Positions 5,368 to 11,148 of a stretch of 11,148 nucleotides of DNA are shown in pieces (within the stretch, counting starts at the first letter, position 1; each line of letters opens with the position of its first letter). The stretch is taken from positions 1 to 11,148 of the forward strand of contig CAYHEP010000028.1 of assembly GCA_964355775.1 (NCBI GenBank). Reading direction: 5' to 3'. The notes under the pieces are model-generated. The model ran no database searches and was not told the DNA's origin. It was given only the letters and a program-made list of their open reading frames with translations. Source of the DNA: JBBTSB01 sp964355775 (GTDB taxonomy: Bacteria > Patescibacteriota > Minisyncoccia > 2-02-FULL-40-12 > IGHO2-01-FULL-4-A). The position numbers and the translations under genes were made by a program.

Positions 5368-7215
5368 ATGGCTGGAACGAAGATACTCAATGTTCAAAAA
5401 AGCGACTCTTTCGATGAAGTGTTTGATGCATTCAAGCAGGCTGAAGCGCAAGAAGTGATTTTTATTTTTCCCAAAGGTTCGGTCTTTGCTCAAGATGCAT
5501 CATACTTCGAGACAATCAAAAAAGAATCCGAAGCAACTGGCAAAACGGTCAATGTTATGTCGAGTGATCCGTTGATCGCGCATCTTGCAACGCAAAACGG
5601 TCTTGGCGTACTCCAAAACCCCGCCCCCAAAACTCGACGAGTCGCTCCACGAAGTATTCCCGAACCGGAACCACAACAGCCCGTTCAGGAAGTTGCGACG
5701 CCCGAACAGGAGGCGCCCCAATATCCGATGGCGCAGGAAGCTGTCGCGAATCTCGAATCAGAGCTTGTTGCGGACCTGACGATGGCACGTAAGGCAAAGC
5801 CCGCACCTCAATTGCGAAAAAGCATCCCTCCTCCGATGATTACACCCTCCGGTAGGCGTATTCGTGATATTGTTTCCGGTGATCAGGATACATCGCTGGA
5901 TGTCGAGCAGGAAAAAGAAAAGGATGTTGAAGTGGAAATTTCACGTACATCGGTAATCCCACCCGTTGCGCCATCACCTGCTCCTATAGCATCCACATTG
6001 GGCTCGACCGATATTGAAAAACTGTGGGCTGAAGAAGAACGGCGACAAAATCCTGACGGTTCCACCGATGAAAACGGAAAAGCAACAAAAAACCATACTC
6101 ATATTTCAAAAAAGTTTATCTTTATTCCCGTTGGTATAGCTGTTATTGCGCTCATCGTGATAGTCTTAACCACGGTTGGCCACGCAAGGATTATAATTAA
6201 GCCTCAGATGGAACCGATCGAGATTTCATTGAAAGTAGCGGTTTCTCCGAAAACTCAAACCGTTGATGTGGAATTGAGTCGCATTCCGGGACAATTATTT
6301 GACATATCGAAAGAGGAAAAAGGAAACTATGCGCTCACTTCTACAAAAGAAGTTGCTCAAAAAGCGTATGGAAATGTGACTATTTTCAACAAATCAAGTG
6401 CGGTACAACGACTTGTAGCAACTACACGACTTGAATCAAAAGATGGTTTGATATTTCGTATTCCTGAAACAATCAACGTTCCTGCCAATGGGTCTATTGA
6501 ATCCAGAGTGTACGCGGATCGCCCCGGTAAGGAGTACAATATAACCGCGACACAATTTACCATTCCGGGACTGAAAGACACGCCAAAATACGGCGACTTT
6601 AGCGCTACCTCGTCAACAGCGATGGCGGGGGGATTTATCGGCTCATCCACGGTGGTAACCGAGCAGGATATCACGAAGGCTCAACTTGAGTTGTCGGCAA
6701 AGGCGAAGGAAAACGTTCTCGTAGCGTTAAAGGAACAAGCTAACGGCTTAAAGGTTTTTGATGATGTAACGATATCAATCGGGGATCCGATCACAAATGC
6801 AAAAACGGGGGAAGCAGCGGAAAAGCTTGAAATGAGCGTCAGCGGTCGTGTTTCTGTAATAGCTTTTCGAGAATCCGATATTCATGAACTCATCAAGCAT
6901 TACCTTTCCAAAAATGGTGGTCTCGATCTTCTCTTAGATGGTTTAACCATTGAGTATCTGAAACAGGTCACGGACAAGACCTCCCAAACGCTCTCATTTG
7001 ATGCACACGTCACCGGTGAATCGGTTGCAAAGATAGATAAAAACAAAATCCTAAAAGATATACCGGGCATGAAAGAAAGCGCTGTTACGGCTTACTTTAA
7101 AGATACGAAGGAACTAATCGGATCCGCCACTCATATTCAATTATCTCCGTTCTGGGTCCGTTCTGTTCCAAAGAATGCAAAGAAAATAGAAATCATTGTT
7201 GACACCAAACAATAG
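5368..7215 (+). CDS. Baseplate-J-like single-pass membrane protein
   Basis: This is a 615-residue protein in four parts. Residues 1-84 look like a compact alpha/beta domain (VIFIFPKGS, TGKTVNVMSSDPLIAHLA). Residues 85-245 are a low-complexity Pro/Glu/Gln linker with charged stretches. Residues about 249-270 (FIFIPVGIAVIALIVIVL) form one membrane helix. Residues 271-615 would lie outside and resemble proteins annotated as baseplate J/gp47-like in Parcubacteria, with YGNVTIFNKSS, LVATTRLESKDGLIFR, a VPANGS turn and FTIPGLKD between 334 and 403, then further beta-rich segments. No phage genes surround it, so I infer a cell-envelope protein and not a phage part. Its function is unknown. The start is ATG 5368: an open frame reaches back to 5266 but only inside the alaS coding sequence, and the extended -10 box fits 5368. 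Gap to alaS is 7 nt. Confidence 0.8.
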   Translation: MAGTKILNVQKSDSFDEVFDAFKQAEAQEVIFIFPKGSVFAQDASYFETIKKESEATGKTVNVMSSDPLIAHLATQNGLGVLQNPAPKTRRVAPRSIPEPEPQQPVQEVATPEQEAPQYPMAQEAVANLESELVADLTMARKAKPAPQLRKSIPPPMITPSGRRIRDIVSGDQDTSLDVEQEKEKDVEVEISRTSVIPPVAPSPAPIASTLGSTDIEKLWAEEERRQNPDGSTDENGKATKNHTHISKKFIFIPVGIAVIALIVIVLTTVGHARIIIKPQMEPIEISLKVAVSPKTQTVDVELSRIPGQLFDISKEEKGNYALTSTKEVAQKAYGNVTIFNKSSAVQRLVATTRLESKDGLIFRIPETINVPANGSIESRVYADRPGKEYNITATQFTIPGLKDTPKYGDFSATSSTAMAGGFIGSSTVVTEQDITKAQLELSAKAKENVLVALKEQANGLKVFDDVTISIGDPITNAKTGEAAEKLEMSVSGRVSVIAFRESDIHELIKHYLSKNGGLDLLLDGLTIEYLKQVTDKTSQTLSFDAHVTGESVAKIDKNKILKDIPGMKESAVTAYFKDTKELIGSATHIQLSPFWVRSVPKNAKKIEIIVDTKQ

Positions 7216-7227
7216 ATTTGCTAGTAT
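7199..7227 (+). promoter_or_regulatory. Main promoter of the infA-rpsI operon
   Basis: A perfect TTGACA at 7199-7204 and TAGTAT at 7222-7227 (4 of 6) are 17 nt apart, with TGC just before the -10 (7219-7221), an extended -10. The boxes overlap the last codons of the preceding gene. Start would be near 7234, giving infA a leader of about 39 nt. That leader holds a 6-bp inverted repeat CGGAAT (7236-7241) / ATTCCG (7252-7257). A secondary box TATACG at 7261-7266 ends 6 nt before the TTG start of infA. Confidence 0.65.
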
Positions 7228-7235
7228 CAATTTAA

Positions 7236-7257
7236 CGGAATAACAAGCATCATTCCG
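7236..7257 (+). repeat. Inverted repeat in the infA leader
   Basis: CGGAAT at 7236-7241 and ATTCCG at 7252-7257 are perfect complements with a 10-nt loop. It starts right after the predicted transcription start. It could be a small leader hairpin or an operator; six base pairs are too few to be sure it is more than chance. Confidence 0.3.
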
Positions 7258-7272
7258 GCATATACGGCTATT

Positions 7273-7482
7273 TTGTCTGACGTTAAACAAAAAACAGAAG
7301 GTACTATTACGGAATCATTGCCTGATACCAAGTTTAAGGTTAAACTGGATGACGGCACGGAATTGTTGGCGTATCTTGCCGGCAAAATGCGTTTGCATTA
7401 CATAAAGGTAATGATAGGTGATCGGGTAACCGTGGAAGTCAGCCCTGATGGGACTAAAGGACGGATAATTTACAGAAAATAA
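7273..7482 (+). CDS. infA: Translation initiation factor IF-1
   Basis: This 69-residue protein is IF-1, the OB-fold factor that occupies the ribosomal A site during initiation with IF-2 and IF-3. The family pattern is clear: TEGTITESLPDTKFKVKLDDG at residues 8-28, LLAYLAGKMRLHYIKVMIGD in the middle, and VTVEVSPDGTKGRIIYR at the end. The length is normal. The start codon is TTG at 7273; no in-frame ATG or GTG lies between it and the preceding gene, and the product then begins where IF-1 proteins usually begin. No Shine-Dalgarno sequence is present. It is the first gene of the ribosomal operon; the usual upstream partners (secY, adk, map) are not here, as the preceding gene is the unrelated baseplate-J-like gene 57 nt away. 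Confidence 0.95.
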   Translation: MSDVKQKTEGTITESLPDTKFKVKLDDGTELLAYLAGKMRLHYIKVMIGDRVTVEVSPDGTKGRIIYRK

Positions 7483-7483
7483 T

Positions 7484-7597
7484 ATGAAAGTACGAGCATC
7501 TGTCAAAAGAATGTGCAAAGATTGTAAAATCGTGAGACGTAAGGGTACGCTTTTTTGCATTTGCATTATCGCCAAACATAAGCAACGTCAAGGTTAA
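7484..7597 (+). CDS. rpmJ: Ribosomal protein L36
   Basis: This 37-residue protein is L36, a small zinc-ribbon protein of the large subunit. It starts MKVRASVKRMCKDCK and ends AKHKQRQG, both standard. The zinc ligands are Cys11, Cys14, Cys27 and His32, in the usual C-x2-C-x12-C-x4-H spacing. There is one additional cysteine, Cys25 (FCIC), which is unusual but leaves the ligand set intact. It begins one nucleotide after the infA stop and ends 3 nt before rpsM, as expected in this operon. It has no Shine-Dalgarno sequence and probably depends on translational coupling with infA. Confidence 0.95.
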   Translation: MKVRASVKRMCKDCKIVRRKGTLFCICIIAKHKQRQG

Positions 7598-7600
7598 ACT

Positions 7601-7987
7601 ATGCCACGTATTTCAGGAATTAACATTCCAGACAACAAGGGTATCGAATTTTCTCTCCAATATGTATTTGGAATCGGTGCTTATGCAGCACGTATAGTTT
7701 TAAAAACAGTACATATTCCATTTGATAAAAAAGCAAAAGATTTGACTCCCGAAGAAGTAAACAAGATTCAGGCAATTATCGATAAAAACTACAAGGTTGA
7801 GGGGGATCTCCGGCGCGAGATTTCCGGCAACGTTAAGCGTCTCAAGGAAATAGGAGCATGGCGTGGCGTCAGGCATGCCAGACGCCTGCCGATCCACGGA
7901 CGAACAAAAACAAATTCCCGCACCATACGAGGTAATGTACGTAAGACTATGGGTTCGGGACGTAAACCAGCAGGTCAGAAAACATAA
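7601..7987 (+). CDS. rpsM: Ribosomal protein S13
   Basis: This 128-residue protein is S13, which sits in the head of the small subunit and contacts the P-site tRNA and the bridge to the large subunit. It opens with PRISGINIPDNKGIEFSLQY, has the helix-two-turn-helix piece YVFGIGAYAA (21-30), REISGNVKRLKEIG (72-85), WRGVRHARRLPIHG (87-100) and the tRNA-contacting tail RTKTNSRTIRGN. Common S13 has GQRTKTN here, so one residue is deleted before RTKTN. The weak AAGG at 7590-7593, 7 nt before ATG, is the only Shine-Dalgarno-like sequence in the operon. Length is slightly above the usual 118-126. Confidence 0.97.
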   Translation: MPRISGINIPDNKGIEFSLQYVFGIGAYAARIVLKTVHIPFDKKAKDLTPEEVNKIQAIIDKNYKVEGDLRREISGNVKRLKEIGAWRGVRHARRLPIHGRTKTNSRTIRGNVRKTMGSGRKPAGQKT

Positions 7988-7990
7988 ATC

Positions 7991-8422
7991 ATGGGTAAAA
8001 AACGTATCATCGCGGGAGCACAGGGAGATACCGACAAGAAAGTCGCGGAGGTTTCCAGCGCGAAAACGAAGCGACTGGTTCTTAAGGGAACTATTCATAT
8101 TGCATCTTCCTACAACAACACAATCGTTTCAGTCACCGATACCAACGGCGGAGTATTTGCATGGACTACGGCAGGAAGCATGGGTTTCAAGGGTGCGCGC
8201 AAATCCACTCCTTATGCAGCAACATTGGTAGCGAAGGAAGCCACCGAGCGAGCAAAAAAATTCGGATTACAGGAGGCCAGGATAATCATAAGAGGCATTG
8301 GTCCCGGTCGCGAAGCGGCTTTACGTGGAGTTGTAAGTACCGGCATCACAGTGACATCAATCATAGACGACACACCACAACCGCATAACGGGGTTCGCCC
8401 CCCTAAGCCACGACGAGTATAA
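7991..8422 (+). CDS. rpsK: Ribosomal protein S11
   Basis: This 143-residue protein is S11, part of the platform of the small subunit near the mRNA exit channel. The core is standard: GTIHIASSYNNTIVSVTD (33-50), TNGGVFAWTTAGSMGFKGAR (51-70), KSTPYAA (71-77), RGIGPGREAALRG (101-113) and the C-terminal DDTPQPHNGVRPPKPRRV. The first 30 residues form a basic/polar extension, somewhat longer than the usual one. Gap to rpsM is 3 nt and to rpsD 3 nt. No Shine-Dalgarno sequence precedes ATG (context AATCATGG). Confidence 0.97.
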   Translation: MGKKRIIAGAQGDTDKKVAEVSSAKTKRLVLKGTIHIASSYNNTIVSVTDTNGGVFAWTTAGSMGFKGARKSTPYAATLVAKEATERAKKFGLQEARIIIRGIGPGREAALRGVVSTGITVTSIIDDTPQPHNGVRPPKPRRV

Positions 8423-8425
8423 ACC

Positions 8426-9061
8426 ATGGCACGATATCTTGGACCACGAGAGAAAATAGAACGTCGACTGGGAACAAAACTTTTCCTTAAGGGTACGCGT
8501 TCGCTTTCTCCAAAATCGGCGACGGTGAAGCGTATGTATCCGCCGGGTATCCACGGAAAAGCATTTGTACGTCGTTCATCAGAATACGGACAACAGCTCA
8601 AGTCTAAGCAAAAAGTTCGCAATATCTATCGTATGCTGGAGCGCCAATTCAAAAATTGGGTAAAGCAAGCTATGGAGTCCAAGGTCGCTACCGGTGAATT
8701 TCTTGTGCAAAAACTGGAACATCGACTTGATAATGTTGTTTTTCGGTCCGGACTGGCTCAATCTCGAGATCAAGCGCGACAAATTGTAAATCACGGACAC
8801 ATCATGGTGAACGCGCGGCGCGTTTCTATTCCCTCCTACGAGGTAAGGCTGAATGATGTGATTACCATTCGCGAAGGAAGCAAGAAAACCCAATATTTCA
8901 GCGCCTTGGCTCCCCAGTGGATGAAAGCGTTTGAGGCTCCGTCATGGTTGAAGGTTGATACCACGTTATTTATTATTACTGTTCAAGGCGTTCCAACGCT
9001 CGTCGAAAGCGGAATTGAGGGCGCCGATTTACAATCATTAATTGAGTTTTATTCAAGATAA
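8426..9061 (+). CDS. rpsD: Ribosomal protein S4
   Basis: This 211-residue protein is S4, a primary 16S rRNA binder that nucleates small-subunit assembly. It starts MARYLGPREKIERRLG and has YPPGIHGK (38-45), then the S4 RNA-binding domain at about 97-155 (LEHRLDNVVFRSGLAQSRDQ onward, with HIMVNARRVSIPSY). It ends in LIEFYSR, the usual end. It has no N-terminal zinc-binding cysteines, so it is of the cysteine-free type. Placement between rpsK and rpoA is as in E. coli, where S4 represses its own operon; nothing here shows whether that happens. Start context is AACCATGG without Shine-Dalgarno. The stop is one nucleotide before rpoA. Confidence 0.97.
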   Translation: MARYLGPREKIERRLGTKLFLKGTRSLSPKSATVKRMYPPGIHGKAFVRRSSEYGQQLKSKQKVRNIYRMLERQFKNWVKQAMESKVATGEFLVQKLEHRLDNVVFRSGLAQSRDQARQIVNHGHIMVNARRVSIPSYEVRLNDVITIREGSKKTQYFSALAPQWMKAFEAPSWLKVDTTLFIITVQGVPTLVESGIEGADLQSLIEFYSR

Positions 9062-9062
9062 T

Positions 9063-9803
9063 ATGATTCAACTTCCTACAGAACCGAAAATTATTTCCAA
9101 AGTCGGTCATAAAGTCCTTTTTGAGATTGCCCCGCTATATCCGGGGTACGGTATGACCGTGGGTAATGTGCTCCGCAGGGTATTGATTTCGTCCATTGAA
9201 GGTGCCGCAATTACATCCGCGAAAATCAAAAATGTTGATCATGAATTTTCAGCTATCCCCGGGGTTCGGGAAGATGTCATTGAGATTATCGCCAACCTCA
9301 AAAAAGTCCGCTTTAAAGTGTTCAAGGACGAACCGGTTGTGCTGACATTGACGGCCAATGGAGCAGGTACGGTGACCGCCGACAACATTGTTGCAAGTTC
9401 TGATGTTGAAATCGTCAATCCTGAACAACACGTAGCTACGATTACCGATAAAAAAACAGAACTTGAAATAGAGTTGCATGTCGAAAAGGGCGTGGGGTAT
9501 GTTCCCGTTGAACAGCGCCAAAAAGAAAAGCTTACCGTCGGCGAAATCGCCATTGATGGTATTTTCACACCTATTAAAAACGTACACTTCACGGTGGAAA
9601 ATATTCGAGTCGGACAACGAACCGATTACAATAAGGTCTTGCTAGAAATAGAAACTGACGGTAGTATTTCCGGTGAAGAAACTCTCAAGCATGCGTCAAA
9701 AATCATCATTGATCAGTTTCAAATCATAAACAATGTTACTGTTCCGGAGGAAGCCGAAAAGCCGGTCGTAAAAAAAGAAAAAAAGTCTCGTAAAAAATCA
9801 TGA
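9063..9803 (+). CDS. rpoA: RNA polymerase alpha subunit, N-terminal domain only
   Basis: This 246-residue alpha subunit is the assembly platform for beta and beta-prime. It is started at ATG 9063, one nt after rpsD. The N-terminal domain is complete: LYPGYGMTVGNVLRRVL (25-41) for dimerisation and assembly, ISSIEGAAITSAKI (42-55), GVREDVIEIIANLKKV (67-82), GVGYVPVEQR (143-152), FTPIKNVHFTVENIRVGQR (168-186) and ETLKHASKIIIDQF (206-219). After residue 230 comes only a short tail, EEAEKPVVKKEKKSRKKS. Most bacterial alpha subunits have 310-340 residues and continue with a linker and a C-terminal domain (helix-hairpin-helix fold) that touches UP elements and activators. Here it is absent and rplQ follows at once with an ATGA overlap, so no lost coding sequence is visible. 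The basic tail could touch nucleic acid; this is inference. Confidence 0.95.
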   Translation: MIQLPTEPKIISKVGHKVLFEIAPLYPGYGMTVGNVLRRVLISSIEGAAITSAKIKNVDHEFSAIPGVREDVIEIIANLKKVRFKVFKDEPVVLTLTANGAGTVTADNIVASSDVEIVNPEQHVATITDKKTELEIELHVEKGVGYVPVEQRQKEKLTVGEIAIDGIFTPIKNVHFTVENIRVGQRTDYNKVLLEIETDGSISGEETLKHASKIIIDQFQIINNVTVPEEAEKPVVKKEKKSRKKS

Positions 9804-10150
9804 ACCACGGTCAGAGCAATAGAAAATTCGGGCGGGAAACCAAACAACGGGGAGCATTGATGATGTCGCTCGCGGTGTCGTTAATTTCCCACAACCGAAT
9901 TGTCACTACGCAGGCGAAAGCGAAATCGCTTCGTCCCTACGTAGAAAAACTTGTTTCGTCCGCAAAAACATCTTCCGTTGCCACAACAAAACTGCTTGCT
10001 TCTCGTTTGCCCTCAAAAACCGCTCAAAAATTGATGAAGGAAATCGCACCACGATTTGCTGACCGCAACGGGGGATATACCAGAATCCTCAATTTACCAC
10101 AGCGTCCAAGCGACGGCGCGCGCATGGCAATCATTGAATTTATCGCATAA
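9800..10150 (+). CDS. rplQ: Ribosomal protein L17
   Basis: This 116-residue protein is L17, near the peptide exit tunnel of the large subunit. It begins MNHGQSNRKFGRETKQRGAL, has SLISHNRIVTTQAKAKSLRP (27-46) and VEKLVSSAK, and ends with GYTRILNLPQRPSDGARMAI, all typical. Its ATG overlaps the rpoA stop as ATGA (9800-9803), which points to coupled translation. No Shine-Dalgarno sequence is seen. Length is normal. Confidence 0.96.
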   Translation: MNHGQSNRKFGRETKQRGALMMSLAVSLISHNRIVTTQAKAKSLRPYVEKLVSSAKTSSVATTKLLASRLPSKTAQKLMKEIAPRFADRNGGYTRILNLPQRPSDGARMAIIEFIA

Positions 10151-10153
10151 ACC

Positions 10154-10492
10154 ATGGAATACACACTCGATGCAACAAATCAGTCTCTCGGGCGAATAGC
10201 AAGTAAGATTGCGGTGATGCTGCGCGGAAAACTCAACCCCAAATATCAGCCCAATGTCGAGCCGACTGATACGGTTGCTGTGAGCAATGTAGCTAAAATG
10301 AAATTAACGGGAAAAAAGGCGGAACAAAAAATGTACTATCACTACTCTGGTTTTCCCGGCGGTATGAAGGCTCGCAAGCTCGATGTCCTGATGGATAAAA
10401 ATCCCAAACGGGTGCTGTGGCTTGCTGTATATAGAATGCTTGCCAGAAATCGAATGCGCGACAAAATAATTAAAAACCTGACTATCAGCTAA
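10154..10492 (+). CDS. rplM: Ribosomal protein L13, shortened
   Basis: This 112-residue protein is L13, an early-assembly large-subunit protein. Recognisable segments are LDATNQSLGRIASKIAVMLR (5-24), the LTGKK...KMYYHYSGFPGGMK stretch (51-72) and NPKRVLWLAVYRMLARNRM (83-101). E. coli L13 has 142 residues. Here the first 14 or so residues (the KPETVKRDWYVV part) are missing, as is the C-terminal tail with the HNHAAQQP-like piece, so the protein ends right after the last helix (IIKNLTIS). Start is ATG 10154 in the context AACCATGG, 3 nt after rplQ. There is no in-frame upstream start outside rplQ that would restore the N-terminus. Confidence 0.94.
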   Translation: MEYTLDATNQSLGRIASKIAVMLRGKLNPKYQPNVEPTDTVAVSNVAKMKLTGKKAEQKMYYHYSGFPGGMKARKLDVLMDKNPKRVLWLAVYRMLARNRMRDKIIKNLTIS

Positions 10493-10502
10493 CTTTTTTA
10501 CC

Positions 10503-10982
10503 ATGGAAGACGACGTTATCATTGACGAGGGAAAATTCGAAGAGCAGGAACAGGCAAAGGGTCCTGAAAAATATTATGAAGCTGTCGGTCGCCGCAAGGA
10601 GGCTACGGCGCGGGTTCGTTTACTGACTAAAAAGTCCACGGACAAGCAGGAAGTCGAGGACAAAGCGATCATCAGCGTCAACGGCAAACCCTATTTTGAA
10701 TATTTCAACGACCGCAAGTTGCAAGGTGTCGTCGAGTCTCCGATGAAAAAACTCAAGTCGCTCAATCGCTTCAAGGCGACCGTGAACGTGCAGGGTGGCG
10801 GCATGGTGGGACAGGCAAACGCCATCAAGGCGGGTTTGAGCAGGGCACTCGTATTGTTTGATATCAACTTTTCCAAAAAACTCCGCAAAGCTGGCTTCCT
10901 CACACGCGATGCCCGTGTCAAAGAACGACGCAAGTACGGCCTCAAAAAGGCAAGGAAAGCACCCCAGTGGGCAAAACGCTAG
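10503..10982 (+). CDS. rpsI: Ribosomal protein S9 with acidic N-terminal extension
   Basis: This 159-residue protein is S9, whose C-terminal tail reaches the P-site tRNA. The S9 fold starts at YYEAVGRRKEATARVRL (24-40), continues with NGKPYFEYF (60-68), VNVQGGGMVGQANAIKAGLS (94-113), and FLTRDARVKERRKYGLKKAR (132-151), and ends in APQWAKR, where most S9 proteins end in QFSKR. The first 22 residues (MEDDVIIDEGKFEEQEQ...) are strongly acidic and not part of the usual fold; common S9 is about 130 residues. There is also a longer charged loop at 42-54. It is paired with rplM, as usual, with a 10-nt gap containing a T run. Context TACCATGG, no Shine-Dalgarno. Confidence 0.96.
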   Translation: MEDDVIIDEGKFEEQEQAKGPEKYYEAVGRRKEATARVRLLTKKSTDKQEVEDKAIISVNGKPYFEYFNDRKLQGVVESPMKKLKSLNRFKATVNVQGGGMVGQANAIKAGLSRALVLFDINFSKKLRKAGFLTRDARVKERRKYGLKKARKAPQWAKR

Positions 10983-10995
10983 ACTAACGTTTTGC
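10971..10995 (+). repeat. Inverted repeat across the rpsI stop codon, possible terminator
   Basis: GCAAAACG at 10971-10978 and CGTTTTGC at 10988-10995 are perfect complements with a 9-nt loop that contains the rpsI stop and a -35-like TAGACT. The transcript would form an 8-bp hairpin at the operon end. There is no T run after the stem (TTTT lies inside its 3' arm), so termination strength is doubtful. The position at the junction between operon and next promoter suggests a boundary role. Confidence 0.4.
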
Positions 10996-11008
10996 GCTAA
11001 GCTATACT
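10980..11008 (+). promoter_or_regulatory. Leaderless promoter of the last gene
   Basis: TAGACT at 10980-10985 and TATACT at 11003-11008 are 17 nt apart; matches are 4 of 6 and 5 of 6. TATACT ends exactly 6 nt before ATG 11015, so +1 would be the A of the start codon, the same spacing as at 5353-5370. Confidence 0.5.
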
Positions 11009-11014
11009 AAACGC

Positions 11015-11148
11015 ATGGATATTCTTGTAACTTTTGGAACGGCGGTTGTTGGCGGTCTTGTGGTAGTTGGTGGCTGGCTTTTGGTTATGGGAAGAAAATT
11101 CCAAATTTTAGATGATCTGAAGAAAAAAGCGGACAGTATAGAAACCTT
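11015..11148 (+). CDS. Membrane-anchored protein, N-terminus only (cut by window edge)
   Basis: The first 44 residues of an unknown protein are visible. Residues about 4-25 (VTFGTAVVGGLVVVGGWLLV) form a single membrane segment with glycine-rich composition. They are followed by a basic GRK and then a charged, probably helical stretch (FQILDDLKKKADSIET) that could begin a coiled coil. The arrangement recalls anchored coiled-coil proteins such as RmuC-like proteins, but there is too little to assign a family. It has no Shine-Dalgarno sequence and appears to have its own promoter, so it is probably outside the ribosomal operon. The frame is open to the edge. Confidence 0.6.
   Translation, partial: MDILVTFGTAVVGGLVVVGGWLLVMGRKFQILDDLKKKADSIET

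Noticed and set aside
9042..9062. Earlier start for rpoA within the end of rpsD
   Set aside because: Alpha subunits begin near MIQLP-like sequence; ATG 9063 gives the expected N-terminus and a 1-nt gap.
10466..10499. Possible terminator between rplM and rpsI (A run, then TTTTTT)
   Set aside because: The only pairing is between A and T runs, there is no GC stem, and rplM and rpsI are normally co-transcribed.

Overview
The window looks like a piece of a Candidate Phyla Radiation (Patescibacteria, probably Parcubacteria-like) genome. The evidence is short genes packed tightly on both strands, trimmed versions of universal proteins (alanyl-tRNA synthetase, RNA polymerase alpha, L13, a nucleotide-sugar dehydrogenase), a baseplate-J-like membrane protein of the kind common in these genomes, a small secreted helical protein I associate with the same group, and almost no Shine-Dalgarno sequences. 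TGA is used as a stop (rpoA ends in TGA overlapping the rplQ start), so the code looks like table 11 and not the TGA=Gly code of Gracilibacteria/SR1. The lineage is an inference from gene content; no marker was compared with a database.

Left part (1-3006). A small glycine-rich one-pass membrane protein (77-292) precedes a secreted subtilisin-family protease with intact catalytic residues (340-1590). Facing it on the minus strand are a small exported helical protein (1595-2041) and a nucleotide-sugar dehydrogenase without its C-terminal domain (2092-3006). These genes concern the cell surface or outside.

Middle (3018-7215). A divergent promoter region separates the dehydrogenase from an ITPA-like house-cleaning nucleotide pyrophosphatase (3046-3558). 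Its stop codon overlaps a TATAAT box, followed by about 200 nt of strongly self-complementary sequence that appears to be a structured RNA leader, and then a reduced alaS (3777-5360). The alaS stop overlaps a perfect extended -10 box lying exactly 6 nt before the ATG of a 615-residue baseplate-J-like membrane protein (5368-7215), which suggests a leaderless mRNA.

Right part (7199-11148). A good promoter (TTGACA, 17 nt, TGC-TAGTAT) drives infA-rpmJ-rpsM-rpsK-rpsD-rpoA-rplQ-rplM-rpsI, nine translation/transcription genes with gaps of a few nt or an overlap. RpoA stops after the N-terminal domain and has no C-terminal domain. An inverted repeat spans the rpsI stop, and a second candidate leaderless promoter opens a membrane protein cut by the window edge.

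The most interesting items are the unassigned structured RNA before alaS, the alanyl-tRNA synthetase lacking both the beta-barrel of its editing module and C-Ala, the alpha subunit without CTD, and the repeated -10/6 nt/ATG spacing. No tRNA, rRNA, CRISPR array or insertion sequence was seen. Apart from the alaS leader (218 nt) no gap between genes exceeds about 80 nt.
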